Shown here: positions 29,283-38,783 of the stretch, in pieces
How the letters are laid out: each line of letters opens with the position of its first letter
How positions within the stretch are numbered: the first letter of the stretch is position 1
Origin: Jannaschia marina
GTDB lineage: Bacteria > Pseudomonadota > Alphaproteobacteria > Rhodobacterales > Rhodobacteraceae
Assembly: GCF_013404595.1 (NCBI RefSeq)
Contig: NZ_JABVAX010000002.1
Span: forward strand, 457,984-521,983
Length of the DNA: 64,000 nt
Direction of reading: 5' to 3'
Notes under the pieces: generated by a model
Databases searched by the model: none
Told to the model about the DNA's origin: nothing
Seen by the model: only the letters and a program-made list of their open reading frames with translations
Program-made: the position numbers and the translations under genes

Positions 29283-30159
29283 CGCGCTCGTCCTCGGGCG
29301 CGTCGTCGTCCTCGCGCTTCTCGCCGTAGAGGACGAAGGGCCGTTCGTCGTCGGTGATGATGCGCAGCTCCCGCGTGTCCTCGTCGTCGTGCAGGTCCGT
29401 CCCGCCGAGCGTGAAATGCCGCAGCACCCCACCGAAGGCCGCCTCCAGGTTCTCGCGGGTGTAGATTTCCTCGGTCCGCCCATAGGCCATGACCGTCCCC
29501 TTCACGAGGATCGTATGGTCGCAGAACTCGGGCACCGAGCCGAGGTTGTGCGTCGACACGAGCATCACGCGCCCCTCGTCGCGCATCTCCCTCAGAAGGG
29601 CGATGATCTGCTCCTCCGTCTGCACGTCGACGCCGGTGAAGGGCTCGTCGAGCAGGATCACGCGCCCGTCCTGCGCAAGGGCGCGTGCGAGGAAGACGCG
29701 CTTGCGCTGCCCGCCCGAGAGCTCGCCGATCTGGCGGCGGCGGTAGTCGCTCATGCCCACTCGCGCCAGGGCCTCCGCCACGGCGGCATGGTCGGCTGCG
29801 CGCGGGCGGCGCAGGAACCCCATGTGGCCGTAGCGGCCCATCATCACCACGTCCTCCACGAGAACGGGAAAGGCCCAGTCGACCTCCTCGGCCTGCGGCA
29901 CGTAGGCGACGATGTTGGCCTTGAGCGCGGCGCGCACGCTTTGCCCGAGCAGCCGGATCTCGCCCCGCCGCGCGGGCACGAAGCCCATGATCGCCTTGAA
30001 GAGCGTCGATTTGCCGGCCCCGTTGACGCCCACGAGCGCCGTCACGGTGCCACGCGGGATGTGGAAGGTCGCGTCATGCAGGGCGGTATGCCCGTTGCGA
30101 TAGGTGACGGTCACGCCCGTCGCGTCGATCCCGCCACCATCCGTCGCGTCGTTTATCAT
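29275..30159 (-). CDS. manganese/iron ABC transporter ATP-binding protein
   Basis: A cytoplasmic ATPase of 294 residues: Walker [10 protein letters not shown] (44-52), Q-loop [10 protein letters not shown], signature LSGGQRKR (147-154), Walker B with DEPF (171-174) and switch His (VSTHNLG). A C-terminal extension of about 50 residues is rich in Asp/Glu ([15 protein letters not shown]) and contains a few His, which is longer than usual and might sense or buffer metal. The ATG overlaps the substrate-binding protein stop (ATGA). Confidence 0.95.
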   Translation of the reverse strand: MINDATDGGGIDATGVTVTYRNGHTALHDATFHIPRGTVTALVGVNGAGKSTLFKAIMGFVPARRGEIRLLGQSVRAALKANIVAYVPQAEEVDWAFPVLVEDVVMMGRYGHMGFLRRPRAADHAAVAEALARVGMSDYRRRQIGELSGGQRKRVFLARALAQDGRVILLDEPFTGVDVQTEEQIIALLREMRDEGRVMLVSTHNLGSVPEFCDHTILVKGTVMAYGRTEEIYTRENLEAAFGGVLRHFTLGGTDLHDDEDTRELRIITDDERPFVLYGEKREDDDAPEDERDA

Positions 30160-31037
30160 TCGGTTCCTGTCAGCCCGTTGGCCACGGTCTCCGATGTGAC
30201 GCGCAGCAGGTCCAGATAGGTCGGCACCGGACCATCCGCCGCCGACAGACTGTCGACATAGAGCTCTCCGCCGTACCGTGCACCCGTCTCGCGTGCGACC
30301 TGACGCGCCGGGTCGGTATTGACCGTGCTTTCGCAGAAGACGGCCGGGATCTCGTTCTCGCGCACGCCATCGATCACCCGGCGCACCTGCTGCGGCGTGC
30401 CGACGGCATCGGCGTTCATCGGCCAGAGATACATCTCGCGCAGGCCGAAGTCGCGGGCGAGATAGCTGAAAGCCCCCTCGCAGGTGACGAGCCAGCGCTT
30501 GTCCTCTGGGATGTCGGCGAGCCGCGCGCGCAGGGGCTCCAGCACGGCGGCGATCTCCGCCTTGTAGCGTTCCGCATTGGCGGCATAGGTCTCGGCGTTC
30601 GCGGGGTCGGCCTCCGACAGGGCGTCGCGGATGTTGTCGACGTAGATCATCGCAGCGTCCGCCCCGATCCAGGCATGGGGGTTTGCCTTTCCCTCGTAGG
30701 CCCCTTCGGCGATGGCGATGGGCTCGATCCCCTCGCTCACGGTGGCCGAGGGAATGTCACCCAGGTTGGCGAGGAACTGCTCGAACCACAGCTCGAGGTT
30801 CAGCCCGTTCCAGAGGATGAGATCGGCATCGGAGGCGGCCACGAGATCGCGCGGGGTCGGGGCGTAGCCGTGGATCTCCGCGCCCGGCTTCGTCACCGAG
30901 ACGACCTCGGCCGCATCCCCGGCGACGTTCGCGGCCATGTCGGCGATCACCGTGAAGGTCGTCACGACCTTCAGGCGGTCTTCGGCCAGGGCAGGGCCGG
31001 CGGCGAGGAAGGTGGCGAAGAGAAGGGGGCGAAACAT
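30156..31037 (-). CDS. manganese/iron-binding periplasmic protein (SitA/PsaA/MntC family)
   Basis: A 293-residue cluster A-I substrate-binding protein with signal peptide [18 protein letters not shown]. The metal ligands are His56 (EIHGYAPT), His121 (NPHAW), Glu187 (TCEGAF) and Asp262 (YVDSLS). The set His-His-Glu-Asp is that of the Mn/Fe subgroup, not the His-His-His set of ZnuA, and the spacing between the last three (66 and 75 residues) is the same as I recall for pneumococcal PsaA. There is also no His-rich loop. The ATG at 31037 has GGAG eight bases before it; the longer frame from 31115 lacks one. It heads the operon. Confidence 0.93.
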   Translation of the reverse strand: MFRPLLFATFLAAGPALAEDRLKVVTTFTVIADMAANVAGDAAEVVSVTKPGAEIHGYAPTPRDLVAASDADLILWNGLNLELWFEQFLANLGDIPSATVSEGIEPIAIAEGAYEGKANPHAWIGADAAMIYVDNIRDALSEADPANAETYAANAERYKAEIAAVLEPLRARLADIPEDKRWLVTCEGAFSYLARDFGLREMYLWPMNADAVGTPQQVRRVIDGVRENEIPAVFCESTVNTDPARQVARETGARYGGELYVDSLSAADGPVPTYLDLLRVTSETVANGLTGTE

Positions 31038-31065
31038 GGCGGATCTCCGGATTGGTAGATGAGAG

Positions 31066-31094
31066 TGATAATCGTTCGCAAGTATTCCGCAAGG
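31066..31094 (-). promoter_or_regulatory. candidate Fur/Mur-type operator of the Mn ABC operon
   Basis: About 30-55 bases upstream of the start codon lies an AT-rich imperfect repeat. On the plus strand it includes GATAATCGTTCGCAAG and TTCCGCAAG, reminiscent of Fur-superfamily boxes such as Mur sites of alphaproteobacterial sit operons. The match is loose, and placement relative to a promoter could not be set. Confidence 0.35.
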
Positions 31095-31104
31095 GTCGAA
31101 AATG

Positions 31105-31134
31105 AAAAGGGCCACCCCTGCGGACGGCCCTTTT
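31105..31134 (-). terminator. rho-independent terminator of pntAB
   Basis: The perfect nine-base stem AAAAGGGCC / GGCCCTTTT encloses a twelve-base loop and ends in T-rich sequence on the minus strand. It lies 19 bases after the pntB stop. Confidence 0.82.
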
Positions 31135-31152
31135 GCAGAAATGTAGCGCTGA

Positions 31153-32670
31153 TCAGTCGATCTTCGGCAGGAGCGTGTCGAGCGAGGCTTTGGCGTCGCC
31201 GTAGAACATCCGCGTGTTGTCCTTGAAGAAGAGCGGGTTCTCGATGCCCGAGTAACCTGTGCCCTGACCGCGCTTCGACACGAAGACCTGCTTGGCCTTC
31301 CAGACCTCCAGCACCGGCATCCCCGCGATGGGGGAGTTCGGGTCGTCCTGCGCTGCCGGGTTCACGATGTCGTTGGAGCCGATGACGATCACGACGTCCG
31401 TGTCCGGGAAGTCGTCGTTGATCTCGTCCATCTCGAGCACGATGTCGTAGGGCACCTTCGCCTCGGCCAGCAGCACGTTCATGTGACCGGGCAGGCGACC
31501 GGCGACCGGGTGGATGGCGAAACGCACCTCCTTGCCCTTCGCGCGCAGCTTCTTCGTGAGGTCCGCGACGGCCCCCTGCGCCTGCGCGACGGCCATGCCG
31601 TAGCCCGGAACGATGACGACCGAGTCCGCCTCATTGAGCGCGTTGGCCACGCCGTCGGCGTCGATCGCCACCTGCTCGCCCTCGACGGCCATCTGCTCGC
31701 CCACCGGGCCGCCGAAGCCGCCCAGGATCACCGACACGAAGGAGCGGTTCATGGCCTTGCACATGATGTAGCTGAGGATCGCACCCGAGGAGCCCACCAG
31801 CGCGCCGACCACGATCAGCAGGTCGTTGCCGAGCGAGAAGCCGATCGCCGCGGCGGCCCAGCCCGAGTAGGAGTTCAGCATCGAGACGACGACAGGCATG
31901 TCTGCCCCACCGATTCCCATGATGAGGTGGTAGCCGATGAAGAGCGCCGCGACCGTCAGGATGGCGAGCGCCAGCGCACTGCCGGAGCCGAGGTACCAGA
32001 AGAGGCAGAGCGCGGAGATCGCCGCGGCACCCGCGTTGAGCACGTGCCCGCCGGGCAGTTTCTTTGCCGCGGTGTCGATCTTGAAGGGCAGGAGGCTCGA
32101 ATTGCCCGACAGCTTGCCATAGGCCACGACCGAGCCGGTGAAGGTGATCGCGCCGATCCAGATACCGAGCGAAAGCTCGATCTGCAGGATCGTGATTTCG
32201 ACCGGGATCTTCTTGGCGACCACCGTGCCGAAGCCGCGGAATTGCTCCACGACGGCCGCGGCGGCCGTGGCGACCTCCGGGGCCTCGTCATAGGCGCGCG
32301 GAAACGGCAGGCCGGCCTCCGCGAAGGCGGCGGCGACGCGGCCGATCTCCACATGGGCGTTGATGCCGACGAAGACCGCGGCCAAGCCCACAAGCGAGTG
32401 CATCGCGGCCACGAGCTCCGGCATCTGCGTCATCTGCACGCGGGTGGCGAGGACGTAGCCGATCGCGCCGCCCATCCCGATGAGGATGACCGACAGGGGC
32501 CAGAGCCCCGCGCCCGGCCCGACGAGCGTGGCGACAACCGCAATCGCCATGCCGACGATGCCGTACCAGATCGCGCGCTTAGCGCTCTCCTGGCTCGACA
32601 GCCCGCCGAGCGACAGGATGAAGAGGACGCCCGCGACCACGTAGGCCGCATTGGTGAATCCGAGTTCCAT
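31153..32670 (-). CDS. pntB: NAD(P) transhydrogenase subunit beta
   Basis: Membrane subunit of the proton-translocating transhydrogenase that makes NADPH from NADH using the proton gradient. The 505 residues begin with about nine transmembrane helices (for example [14 protein letters not shown] and [17 protein letters not shown]). The NADP-binding domain III starts near residue 330 ([15 protein letters not shown], then [36 protein letters not shown]). An insertion near residue 120-145 ([21 protein letters not shown] region) makes it somewhat longer than the E. coli protein. It is downstream of pntA with twelve bases between. Confidence 0.96.
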   Translation of the reverse strand: MELGFTNAAYVVAGVLFILSLGGLSSQESAKRAIWYGIVGMAIAVVATLVGPGAGLWPLSVILIGMGGAIGYVLATRVQMTQMPELVAAMHSLVGLAAVFVGINAHVEIGRVAAAFAEAGLPFPRAYDEAPEVATAAAAVVEQFRGFGTVVAKKIPVEITILQIELSLGIWIGAITFTGSVVAYGKLSGNSSLLPFKIDTAAKKLPGGHVLNAGAAAISALCLFWYLGSGSALALAILTVAALFIGYHLIMGIGGADMPVVVSMLNSYSGWAAAAIGFSLGNDLLIVVGALVGSSGAILSYIMCKAMNRSFVSVILGGFGGPVGEQMAVEGEQVAIDADGVANALNEADSVVIVPGYGMAVAQAQGAVADLTKKLRAKGKEVRFAIHPVAGRLPGHMNVLLAEAKVPYDIVLEMDEINDDFPDTDVVIVIGSNDIVNPAAQDDPNSPIAGMPVLEVWKAKQVFVSKRGQGTGYSGIENPLFFKDNTRMFYGDAKASLDTLLPKID

Positions 32671-32682
32671 GGTGCGGCCCCC

Positions 32683-34257
32683 TTACGACTTCTGGAACAT
32701 GGCGAGCATCCGCCGTGTCACGAGGAAGCCCCCGAAAATATTGACCCCGGCCATGAAAACCGAGAGCGCCGCCAGCAGGATCACCAGCCAGGAGCCGGAT
32801 CCGATCTGCAGGAGCGCGCCGAGGATGATGATCGACGAGATCGCGTTCGTGACCGCCATGAGCGGCGTGTGCAGCGAATGCGCGACGCCCCAAATCACCT
32901 GGAAGCCGACGAAACAGGCCAGGGTGAAGACGATGAAATGCTGCATGAAGCTCGCCGGGGTAAAGAGCCCGGCCAGAAGCAGCAGCGCGCCGCCCACGGC
33001 CAGAAGCCCCACCTGGAACTTCGTCTCGGCCTGGAAGGCCGCGACTTCCTGCGCGCGCTTCTCCTCCGGCGTCAGCTCCTTCGGCTTCTCCTTCTTCTGC
33101 GTCGCGATCGCGGCCACTTTCGGCGGCGGGGGCGGCCAGGTGATCTCGCCCTCGTGGGTGATCGTGGCGCCCCGGATCACATCGTCTTCCATGTCGTGTA
33201 CGACGACGCCGTCCTTCTCGGGCGTCAGGTCCGCCATCATGTGACGGATGTTGTTGCCGTAGAGTGTGGAGGATTGCGTCGACATCCGGCTCGGGAAGTC
33301 GGTGTAGCCGATGATCGTGACGTTGTTGTCGGTCACGACCTTCTCTTCGGGCTTCGTCAGCTCGCAGTTGCCGCCGCGCTCGGCGGCGAGGTCGACGATG
33401 ACGGAGCCGGGCTTCATCGCCTCGACCATGTCCTTCGTCCAGAGGACCGGGGCCGGCCGGTTGGGGATGAGCGCGGTACAGATCACGATGTCGATGTCGG
33501 GGGCCAGCTCCCGGAACTTCTCGAGCTGCTTGGCCTGGAACTCTGGCGAGGACGGGGGCGCGTATCCCCCGGTCTCGGCCCCGTCGGGCAATTCGCTGTC
33601 CTCGAACTCGAGGAAGACGAACTCGGCCCCCATCGACTCGATCTGCTCGGCCACTTCTGGGCGCACGTCGAAGGCGTAGGTGATCGCCCCGAGCGACGTC
33701 GACGTCCCGATGGCGGCGAGACCGGCGACGCCCGCGCCCACGACGAGCACCTTTGCGGGCGCGACCTTGCCGGCCGCCGTCACCTGACCGGTGAAGAAGC
33801 GGCCGAAGTTGTTGCCCGCCTCGATCACCGCGCGATACCCGGCGATGTTCGCCATCGACGAGAGCGCGTCCATCTTCTGCGCGCGGCTGATGCGGGGCAC
33901 CATGTCCATCGCGATGGCCGTCGCGCCTTTGGACTTCACGAGCTCCATCAGCGCCTCGTTCGAAGACGGATAGAAGAACGAAATGAGCGTCTGGCCCTTC
34001 ACCAGGCGCTTGGCCTCGGTCTCGGTCGGGGGACGGACCTTGGCGACGATGTCGACCATCTTGAAGAGCGCGGCCGGCGTCTTCATCACTTCGACGCCCG
34101 CGGCCTTGTAGGCCTCGTCGGTGAAGCCCGCGGCCAGGCCGGCCCCCGCCTCAACGAAGACCTCGTGGCCCAGTTTCTGCAGATGCCCCGCGCTCTCGGG
34201 TGTGATGGCCACGCGGGCTTCGCCCTCGTGTACCTCTTTCGGTGCGCCGATCTTCAT
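32683..34257 (-). CDS. pntA: NAD(P) transhydrogenase subunit alpha
   Basis: NAD(H)-binding subunit, 524 residues. It starts with the alanine-dehydrogenase-like domain ([22 protein letters not shown]) and has the Rossmann motif [22 protein letters not shown] near residue 170 and the RQD-loop-equivalent region. After a Lys/Glu-rich linker ([17 protein letters not shown]) four C-terminal hydrophobic helices form part of the membrane domain. Here alpha-1 and alpha-2 are one protein, as in E. coli, while some relatives of this group split them. It is first gene of the pntAB operon and divergent from the SDR gene. Confidence 0.96.
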   Translation of the reverse strand: MKIGAPKEVHEGEARVAITPESAGHLQKLGHEVFVEAGAGLAAGFTDEAYKAAGVEVMKTPAALFKMVDIVAKVRPPTETEAKRLVKGQTLISFFYPSSNEALMELVKSKGATAIAMDMVPRISRAQKMDALSSMANIAGYRAVIEAGNNFGRFFTGQVTAAGKVAPAKVLVVGAGVAGLAAIGTSTSLGAITYAFDVRPEVAEQIESMGAEFVFLEFEDSELPDGAETGGYAPPSSPEFQAKQLEKFRELAPDIDIVICTALIPNRPAPVLWTKDMVEAMKPGSVIVDLAAERGGNCELTKPEEKVVTDNNVTIIGYTDFPSRMSTQSSTLYGNNIRHMMADLTPEKDGVVVHDMEDDVIRGATITHEGEITWPPPPPKVAAIATQKKEKPKELTPEEKRAQEVAAFQAETKFQVGLLAVGGALLLLAGLFTPASFMQHFIVFTLACFVGFQVIWGVAHSLHTPLMAVTNAISSIIILGALLQIGSGSWLVILLAALSVFMAGVNIFGGFLVTRRMLAMFQKS

Positions 34258-34365
34258 TGCAGTCTTTCCCCGTGGTGGTGACCTTTCGCCTTCTATCTGC
34301 GGTGCAGCGTAGCCTCAAGGCAACAGGCGTCGTAGCGACACTTTATTTCGAGGAGGATATTGACG

Positions 34366-35121
34366 TTGGGTAATCTTGAGGGACGGCACGCGCTCGTCAC
34401 CGGCGGCGGCAGCGGCATCGGCCGCGCCATCGCCGAGGCGCTGCGCGACAACGGGGCAAGGGTCACCGTGACCGGGCGGCGGCGCGACAGGTTGCAGGAG
34501 GTCGCGGGCACCTTCGCCGTCGCCATGGACGTGACCGACCCTGCCTCGGTGGCTGAGGGCGTCGCCGCGGCGCGGGCCGAACAGGGACCTGTGCGGATTT
34601 GCGTCGCCAACGCAGGCATCGCCGAGGGCGCGAGCCTGCAGCGCACCGAGGAGGAGATGTGGCGGCGAATCATGGCCACCAACCTCGACGGGGCCTACCG
34701 CACGATCCGCGCCTGCCTGCCCGACATGACGGGGGCCGACGACGGCTGGGGCCGCGTCATCGCCGTCAGTTCCATCGCCGGCCTCAAGGGGCTCAAGGGT
34801 GCGCCGGCCTATACCGCGTCGAAACACGGGATGATCGGCCTGATCCGGGGGCTGGCCGCCGATCACCTCGGGCGCGGCGTGACGTTCAACGCGCTCTGTC
34901 CGGCCTACGTCGACACCGACATCGTGACCGACAACACCACCCGCATCATGGACCGCACCGGCATGTCCGAGGCGGACGCCCGCGACATCATGGTCGGCCA
35001 GAACCCGCACCGTCGCCTGATCGAGGTGGAGGAGGTGGCGGGTGCCGCGCTCTGGCTCTGCTCGGACGCGGCGCGCAGCGTCAACGGCCAGGCACTCCAG
35101 ATCGCCGGTGGGGAATTCTGA
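34366..35121 (+). CDS. short-chain dehydrogenase/reductase (3-hydroxyacyl/3-hydroxybutyrate type)
   Basis: Cytoplasmic NAD(P)-dependent oxidoreductase of about 251 residues with all classical SDR motifs: the cofactor-binding TGGGSGIGRAIAE near residue 15, NAGIA, catalytic Ser (IAVSSIAGLKG), and the YTASKHG Tyr-Lys pair. The C-terminal VNGQALQIAGGEF is usual for this subfamily. Substrate cannot be fixed; a 3-hydroxyacyl or 3-hydroxybutyrate substrate is plausible. The TTG at 34366 is chosen because AGGAGG (34351-34356) is nine bases away, while the TTG at 34360 would leave only three. Confidence 0.85.
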   Translation: MGNLEGRHALVTGGGSGIGRAIAEALRDNGARVTVTGRRRDRLQEVAGTFAVAMDVTDPASVAEGVAAARAEQGPVRICVANAGIAEGASLQRTEEEMWRRIMATNLDGAYRTIRACLPDMTGADDGWGRVIAVSSIAGLKGLKGAPAYTASKHGMIGLIRGLAADHLGRGVTFNALCPAYVDTDIVTDNTTRIMDRTGMSEADARDIMVGQNPHRRLIEVEEVAGAALWLCSDAARSVNGQALQIAGGEF

Positions 35122-35235
35122 GCCGACCCGGGGCGTGACCCGAAAGCCGCCATGCGATGGAATACCGCCGCGCCCGGCTTACAATCCGGGTGGGGGCCGC
35201 TCCTATCGCGCGACGCATCGCCCCGAGGAGACCTT

Positions 35236-36513
35236 ATGCTCAAAGACTACCCGCAGCGCTACGAGCTCTCCAACGAACTCCATGCCCGCCCTTTCCCGGC
35301 GATGCAGATCGGGGGCGAAGCGGCCTTCCTCGCCGTCAAGCGCCCGGATGATGCTGCCAACCGCGACCGCGGGGCCGACCGCGCGCATCTGCTCGCCCTA
35401 CTCGACCGCTTCGGGGCAGACCACCCGAAACCCGGCGCGACGCATTATTTCGGCCAGATCGGGCGCTACCGCCTGAAGTGGGAGAGCCACACCGAGTTCG
35501 TCACCTACACGCTCTTCACCGACCGCCTCGCCGCCAAGCCCTTCGACGGCGAGATCTTCCGCGGTTTTCCGGCCGACTGGCTGGCCGAGGCCCCGGGCGC
35601 GCGGCTCACGTCGATCCTGATCCGGGTCGAGGCGGCGGACGATGCCATCCCCGAACGACTGGCCGAGTGGTTCGTGCCCGAGAGCCTCGCCGCCTCCGCC
35701 GTTCTCGACCGCTGCGCGGTGATCGCGGGCGACTTCCGCATCGACGAGACCGGGCACCTGCGCTTCGCTCTCTTCCCCGAGGCCGGAACCGGAGAGCGGC
35801 GCGTGGGCCGGATCATCCAGCGGCTCTGCGAGATCGAGACCTACAAGACCATGTCCATGCTCGCGCTGCCCCGTGCGCGCGAGTTGGGGGCGCGCCTGTC
35901 CGAGCTCGACTCCCGCCTGTCGGACCTCGTCGGTCGCCTGCGCGAGGCCGATTGCGATGCCGAGGCCACGCTGGCCGAGCTTCTCTCCATAGGCTCCGAA
36001 CTCGAGACGATGCTGGCCCGCTCGGCCTTCCGCTTCGGTGCGATGGGGGCCTATACCGCGCTCGTCGAGCAGCGCATCGAGGTCCTGCGCGAGGAGCGTC
36101 TCGACGGTCGCCAGACCTTCGCGGAATTCATGATGCGGCGCTTCGATCCGGCCATGCGCACCTGTCGCTCGGTCGAGAAGCGCATGGGCACGCTCGCCGA
36201 ACGCGCCCGCCGCGCGGGCGATCTGCTCTCGACCCGCGTCAACGTCGAGCGCGCCGACCAGAACCGCGAACTGTTGATGTCGATGGACCGCCGCGCCGCG
36301 CTGCAGCTGCGGCTTCAGCGCACGGTCGAGGGGCTTTCGGTGGTGGCCATCGGCTACTACGCCGTCAACCTCGTGACCTACCTCGCCTACCCGGTGGGGG
36401 CCGCGGCGGGACTCTCGAAGGAGATGATCTCGGCGCTTGCCGTCGTGCCGGTGGTCGCGGGCGTCTGGTGGGTCGTGCGCCGCATCCGCAAGCGAGCGGG
36501 CGGCGGCTCCTAG
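35236..36513 (+). CDS. DUF3422 family membrane protein
   Basis: A 425-residue protein of the DUF3422 family common in alpha- and betaproteobacteria. It has a conserved N-terminal [11 protein letters not shown], a predicted soluble domain with several helix-rich segments ([23 protein letters not shown]), and two C-terminal hydrophobic segments ([31 protein letters not shown]). It is thus probably an inner-membrane protein with a large cytoplasmic head. No function is known. GAGGA lies six bases before the ATG. Its stop overlaps the convergent argB stop by four bases. Confidence 0.88.
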   Translation: MLKDYPQRYELSNELHARPFPAMQIGGEAAFLAVKRPDDAANRDRGADRAHLLALLDRFGADHPKPGATHYFGQIGRYRLKWESHTEFVTYTLFTDRLAAKPFDGEIFRGFPADWLAEAPGARLTSILIRVEAADDAIPERLAEWFVPESLAASAVLDRCAVIAGDFRIDETGHLRFALFPEAGTGERRVGRIIQRLCEIETYKTMSMLALPRARELGARLSELDSRLSDLVGRLREADCDAEATLAELLSIGSELETMLARSAFRFGAMGAYTALVEQRIEVLREERLDGRQTFAEFMMRRFDPAMRTCRSVEKRMGTLAERARRAGDLLSTRVNVERADQNRELLMSMDRRAALQLRLQRTVEGLSVVAIGYYAVNLVTYLAYPVGAAAGLSKEMISALAVVPVVAGVWWVVRRIRKRAGGGS

Positions 36514-37361
36514 TCGAGGCGGATCATGCTGCCCGCGCCGTGGCTGGTGAACAGCTCCAGCAGGACGGCGTTCGGCACCCGGCCGTCGAGGATGACGACG
36601 GCCCGCGTGCCCTGATCGAGCGCGTCGAGCGCCGTCTCCGTCTTGGGGATCATCCCGCCCGCGATCACACCCTCGGCCGTCAGCGCCCGCACCCGCGCCG
36701 CCGTCAGCTCGGTCACCACGTCGCCCGAGGCATCCTTCACCCCCGCGACATCCGTCAGGAGAAGCAGGCGATCGGCCTTCAGCGCCCCGGCAAGCGCCCC
36801 CGCCGCCGTGTCGCCGTTGATGTTGAACGTTTCGTCGTCCGCCCCCGTGCCGATCGGTGCGATGACCGGGATCATCTCGTCGCGAAAGAGCGAATGCAGC
36901 AGCCGAGGATCGACCGCCGAGGGTGTTCCGACGAAGCCGAGCTCCGGGTCGGTCTGCACGCAGGTGATCATGTCCGCGTCCTTGCCCGTCAGCCCCACGG
37001 CCCGCCCGCCGGCGGTGTTGATCGCCTGCACGATCCGCTTGTTGATCTCGCCCGCCAGCACCATCTCCACGACCTGCAGCGTCTCGGCGTCGGTCACGCG
37101 CTTGCCGCGCACGAACTCCGATTTCACGCCCAGCCGGTCCAGCATCGCGTTGATCATCGGCCCGCCGCCATGGACGATGACCGGATTGATCCCCACCGTC
37201 CGCATCAGCACCACGTCGCGCGCGAAACTCGCCATGCCCTCGTCCGAGCCCATGGCGTGCCCGCCCAGCTTGATCACCACGACCGCGTCGTCGTAGCGCG
37301 TCAGGTAGGGCAGCGCCTCGTTCAGGGTGCGGGCGATGGCGGCGTTGTCGCGGGTGGTCAT
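36510..37361 (-). CDS. argB: acetylglutamate kinase
   Basis: Second enzyme of arginine synthesis, phosphorylating N-acetylglutamate. The 283 residues contain [12 protein letters not shown] near residue 27, [16 protein letters not shown] near 60, the NAG-binding [27 protein letters not shown] region and the late [30 protein letters not shown]. The N-terminal helix ([19 protein letters not shown]) typical of arginine-sensitive hexameric enzymes is present. An upstream ATG (37379) is possible but lacks a ribosome site. It follows ysxC at 35 bases on the same strand. Confidence 0.95.
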   Translation of the reverse strand: MTTRDNAAIARTLNEALPYLTRYDDAVVVIKLGGHAMGSDEGMASFARDVVLMRTVGINPVIVHGGGPMINAMLDRLGVKSEFVRGKRVTDAETLQVVEMVLAGEINKRIVQAINTAGGRAVGLTGKDADMITCVQTDPELGFVGTPSAVDPRLLHSLFRDEMIPVIAPIGTGADDETFNINGDTAAGALAGALKADRLLLLTDVAGVKDASGDVVTELTAARVRALTAEGVIAGGMIPKTETALDALDQGTRAVVILDGRVPNAVLLELFTSHGAGSMIRLD

Positions 37362-37395
37362 GGCGTCCTGTTTCCTCATCGTCCGGGGCCTCGCG

Positions 37396-38046
37396 TCACT
37401 CCATCGTGGCGATGGTCGCACGCAGCGTCGGGATGCCCCAGCCCTTTTCACTGCTGGTCACGATCAGCTCGGGGAAGGCGGCCGGGTGCTTCGCGAGCGC
37501 GCCGCGCACCTGATCCAGAACCTTCTCGCGCTCGGCGTCCTTCACCTTGTCGGCCTTGGTCAGGACCGTCTGAAAGGGCACGGCGGAGCGGTCGAGCAAC
37601 CCCATGATCTCCGCGTCCACCGCCTTGACCCCGTGCCGGCTGTCGATCAGCACGAAGGCCCGGCGCAAGGACGGCCGCCCCGAGAGATAGGCCTTCAACA
37701 GGGCCTGCCACTTGGCCACGACGGCGACCGGCGCATTGGCGAAGCCATAGCCCGGCAGGTCCACGAGGTAGTGGCTCTCCTCCAGGGTGAAGAAGTTGAT
37801 CTCCTGCGTCCGGCCCGGCGTGTTCGACGCCCGCGCGAGCGACCGGCGGCCCGTCAGCGCGTTGATGAGGCTCGATTTGCCGACGTTGGAACGGCCCGCG
37901 AAGCAGACCTCCAGACGGTCGGCCGGGGGCATCCCCGACATCGCGACGACGCCCTTCAGGAAGTCGCCACCCGTCGCGAAGAGCTTCCGCCCCGCTTCCT
38001 CGGCGGCGGGCGAGGGGGCCTCGGCCAGGGGGAACGGCAGGCTCAC
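37396..38046 (-). CDS. ysxC: ribosome biogenesis GTP-binding protein YsxC/EngB
   Basis: An essential-type small GTPase that helps assemble the 50S subunit. The 216 residues hold G1 [12 protein letters not shown] near residue 51, G2 around [14 protein letters not shown]3 DLPGYGFA and G4 TKADK, all intact. The start is GTG, overlapping the MOSC stop by four bases. It sits in the conserved yidC-MOSC-ysxC-argB order of this group, so it is translated from the yidC operon. Confidence 0.96.
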   Translation of the reverse strand: MSLPFPLAEAPSPAAEEAGRKLFATGGDFLKGVVAMSGMPPADRLEVCFAGRSNVGKSSLINALTGRRSLARASNTPGRTQEINFFTLEESHYLVDLPGYGFANAPVAVVAKWQALLKAYLSGRPSLRRAFVLIDSRHGVKAVDAEIMGLLDRSAVPFQTVLTKADKVKDAEREKVLDQVRGALAKHPAAFPELIVTSSEKGWGIPTLRATIATME

Positions 38047-38783
38047 GACGCCACCACGGCCGCGCCGCGCGCGATCTCGCCGCCCTCGACGACCTCCGCG
38101 TAGATCCCGAAGTCCTGATGGTCCCAGCTGCGCAGGACGCCCAGCGTATCCGCGTCGCGCCGCCCGGTTTCGGGGTTGGCCTCGGTCGCGCGGCAGCGGG
38201 TGATCCGCGCGCGCCCCTCGAGCACGGCGTCGCCGATGCGGAACCGGCGTCCGACGAGGTCGAACTCCTCCCAGGGGGCGAGGCCCTCCAGCCAGAGGTT
38301 GCCGCGCCAGCGGTGGATCGACAGAGCCCGCCCGAGCTTCTGCTCGACCGTGCGATGGGTGGCGAACCCGTGCACCGACACCCAGGCGTCCGGCACGTCT
38401 GTGAAGCCCGTCTCGCTCGCCACCACACCCGTCGGGCGCGGCAGGTCATCGGGCCAGATCGGCCCGAGCCAGTCCACGAGCGCCTCGGCCTGCGTGGCAG
38501 GGTCAACCGTCAGGTCGGGGCGCTCGGGATGGGAGAGCGTCACCGTGCCCGCCGCCGTGTCGAGTGTCGCCGTCACCGCCATCAGACCCGGCCCACTGAC
38601 TCCGCGCAGGAAGTTCACCTTCTTGGCCCAGCCGCCCTCGACCGGCTTCGCCTTCTCGTGGGTCACGGCCCAGCGGCGGTCGTGGGGCAGCGTGCGCCCG
38701 GGCGCGAGCGCGACCGTGTCCAGCGGCTCGCGCCCGATCGCCTTGACCGGGTGCCGCCAGATCTCGGCCAGGGTCGCGGTCAC
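38043..38783 (-). CDS. MOSC domain protein
   Basis: A 246-residue protein with an N-terminal MOSC beta-barrel segment (WRHPVKAIGREPLDTVALAPGR) and a C-terminal MOSC core (HRWRGNLWLEGLAPWEE, ILEGRARITRC-like region). The Cys in ITRCRATEANPETG is where the family has its sulfur-carrying or molybdenum-coordinating Cys. Relatives include the molybdenum cofactor sulfurases and YiiM/YcbX-type reductase components that detoxify N-hydroxylated bases. The exact substrate is unknown. GTG start overlaps the yidC stop (GTGA). Confidence 0.85.
   Translation of the reverse strand: MTATLAEIWRHPVKAIGREPLDTVALAPGRTLPHDRRWAVTHEKAKPVEGGWAKKVNFLRGVSGPGLMAVTATLDTAAGTVTLSHPERPDLTVDPATQAEALVDWLGPIWPDDLPRPTGVVASETGFTDVPDAWVSVHGFATHRTVEQKLGRALSIHRWRGNLWLEGLAPWEEFDLVGRRFRIGDAVLEGRARITRCRATEANPETGRRDADTLGVLRSWDHQDFGIYAEVVEGGEIARGAAVVAS

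Noticed and set aside
30156..31037. Zinc-specific ZnuA
   Set aside because: The third ligand is Glu, not His, and there is no His-rich loop.
31483..34281. 932-codon plus-strand frame across pntB and pntA
   Set aside because: Antisense of two well-supported genes; Arg/His/Asp-rich shadow composition.
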